Assembly: GCA_042095135.1 (NCBI GenBank)
Contig: JBELBV010000062.1
Span: forward strand, 1 to 6,871
Reading direction: 5' to 3'
Length of the DNA stretch: 6,871 nucleotides
Origin: UA16 sp042095135
Lineage (GTDB): Bacteria > Bacteroidota > Bacteroidia > Flavobacteriales_D > Sanyastnellaceae
The notes beneath the pieces were generated by a model. The model saw only the letters and a list, made by a program, of their open reading frames with translations. It did no database searches and was not told where the DNA came from. Positions 6,646 through 6,871 of the stretch are shown one piece after another; the first letter of the stretch is position 1, and each line of letters begins with the position of its first letter. The position numbers were made by a program, and so were the translations under genes.

Positions 6646-6871
6646 ATGAAACTAACTTCCTTCAAATACGAAATTTCACCCAAACTCATCGCTCAACGGC
6701 CCCTGGAAAACCGAGACGATAGCCGCTTGATGGTCGTCCACAAGGACACCGGAAAAATCGAGCACAAGATGTTCAAGGACGTTCTGGATGAATTCGATGA
6801 AGGCGATGTATTCGTAGCCAACGACACCAAGGTTTTCCCAGCCAAATTGTACGGCAACAAAGAGAAAACCG
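6646..6871 (+). CDS. queA: S-adenosylmethionine:tRNA ribosyltransferase-isomerase, N-terminal part
   Basis: QueA transfers and rearranges the ribose of S-adenosylmethionine onto 7-aminomethyl-7-deazaguanine at tRNA position 34, forming epoxyqueuosine, the second last step of queuosine synthesis. Only the first 75 residues are inside the window; the full protein is usually about 340-350. The visible part reads as a QueA N-terminus: MKLTSFKYEI, then LIAQRPLENRDDSRLMV (14-30), GKIEHKMFKD (36-45), FDEGDVFVANDTKVFPAKLYG (50-70) and NKEKT (71-75), the last of these typical of Bacteroidota members. The frame is open to the edge. The truB-queA adjacency is common in this phylum and supports the call. 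Both act on tRNA but on different positions. Confidence 0.95.
   Translation, partial: MKLTSFKYEISPKLIAQRPLENRDDSRLMVVHKDTGKIEHKMFKDVLDEFDEGDVFVANDTKVFPAKLYGNKEKT

Noticed and set aside
1..6871. Mobile elements, CRISPR repeats, tRNA or rRNA genes, defence or toxin genes
   Set aside because: Nearly all of the window is assigned to conserved housekeeping genes, and the gaps are at most 67 bases with no repeat arrays, transposase motifs or tRNA-like folds.

Overview
The window is a housekeeping segment of a Bacteroidota chromosome. I place it tentatively near Flavobacteriales, from a lineage with GC in the mid-50s by eye. The assignment rests on three things. A DUF4286 family protein, a family I know mainly from this phylum, sits directly before rsmA. 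The Fbp, Mfd, TruB and QueA sequences read like Bacteroidota versions (for example the NFPYNIS motif in RsmA and GQVLLVDKPLGWTSF in TruB). Two intergenic gaps carry the phylum's TTG / TAnnTTTG promoter pattern, and no clear Shine-Dalgarno sequences were seen.

Layout: a leftward gene is cut by the left edge; only its first 21 codons, a signal peptide, are visible (65 to 1). A 67-base divergent intergenic region follows. The rest runs rightward: DUF4286 protein (133-507), rsmA (526-1317), fbp (1370-2374), mfd (2399-5827), truB (5850-6581), and the first 75 codons of queA (6646 to the right edge). Gaps between the rightward genes are 18, 52, 24, 22 and 64 bases, so the segment is packed like an operon, but probable internal promoters precede mfd and queA. 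No gap exceeds 300 bases.

Functionally, three genes serve the translation apparatus: RsmA dimethylates 16S rRNA, TruB makes tRNA pseudouridine 55, and QueA makes the queuosine precursor in tRNA. Mfd couples stalled transcription to excision repair, Fbp is the gluconeogenic fructose-1,6-bisphosphatase, and the DUF4286 protein has no known role. Their proximity looks like ordinary Bacteroidota gene order rather than one pathway.

I found no mobile element, CRISPR array, RNA gene, toxin-antitoxin pair or defence system, and no convincing new system. The points most worth a second look are a bulged hairpin ending one base before the fbp start codon, a consensus-like promoter overlapping the fbp stop codon, a well-formed queA promoter, and the uncharacterised DUF4286 gene next to rsmA.
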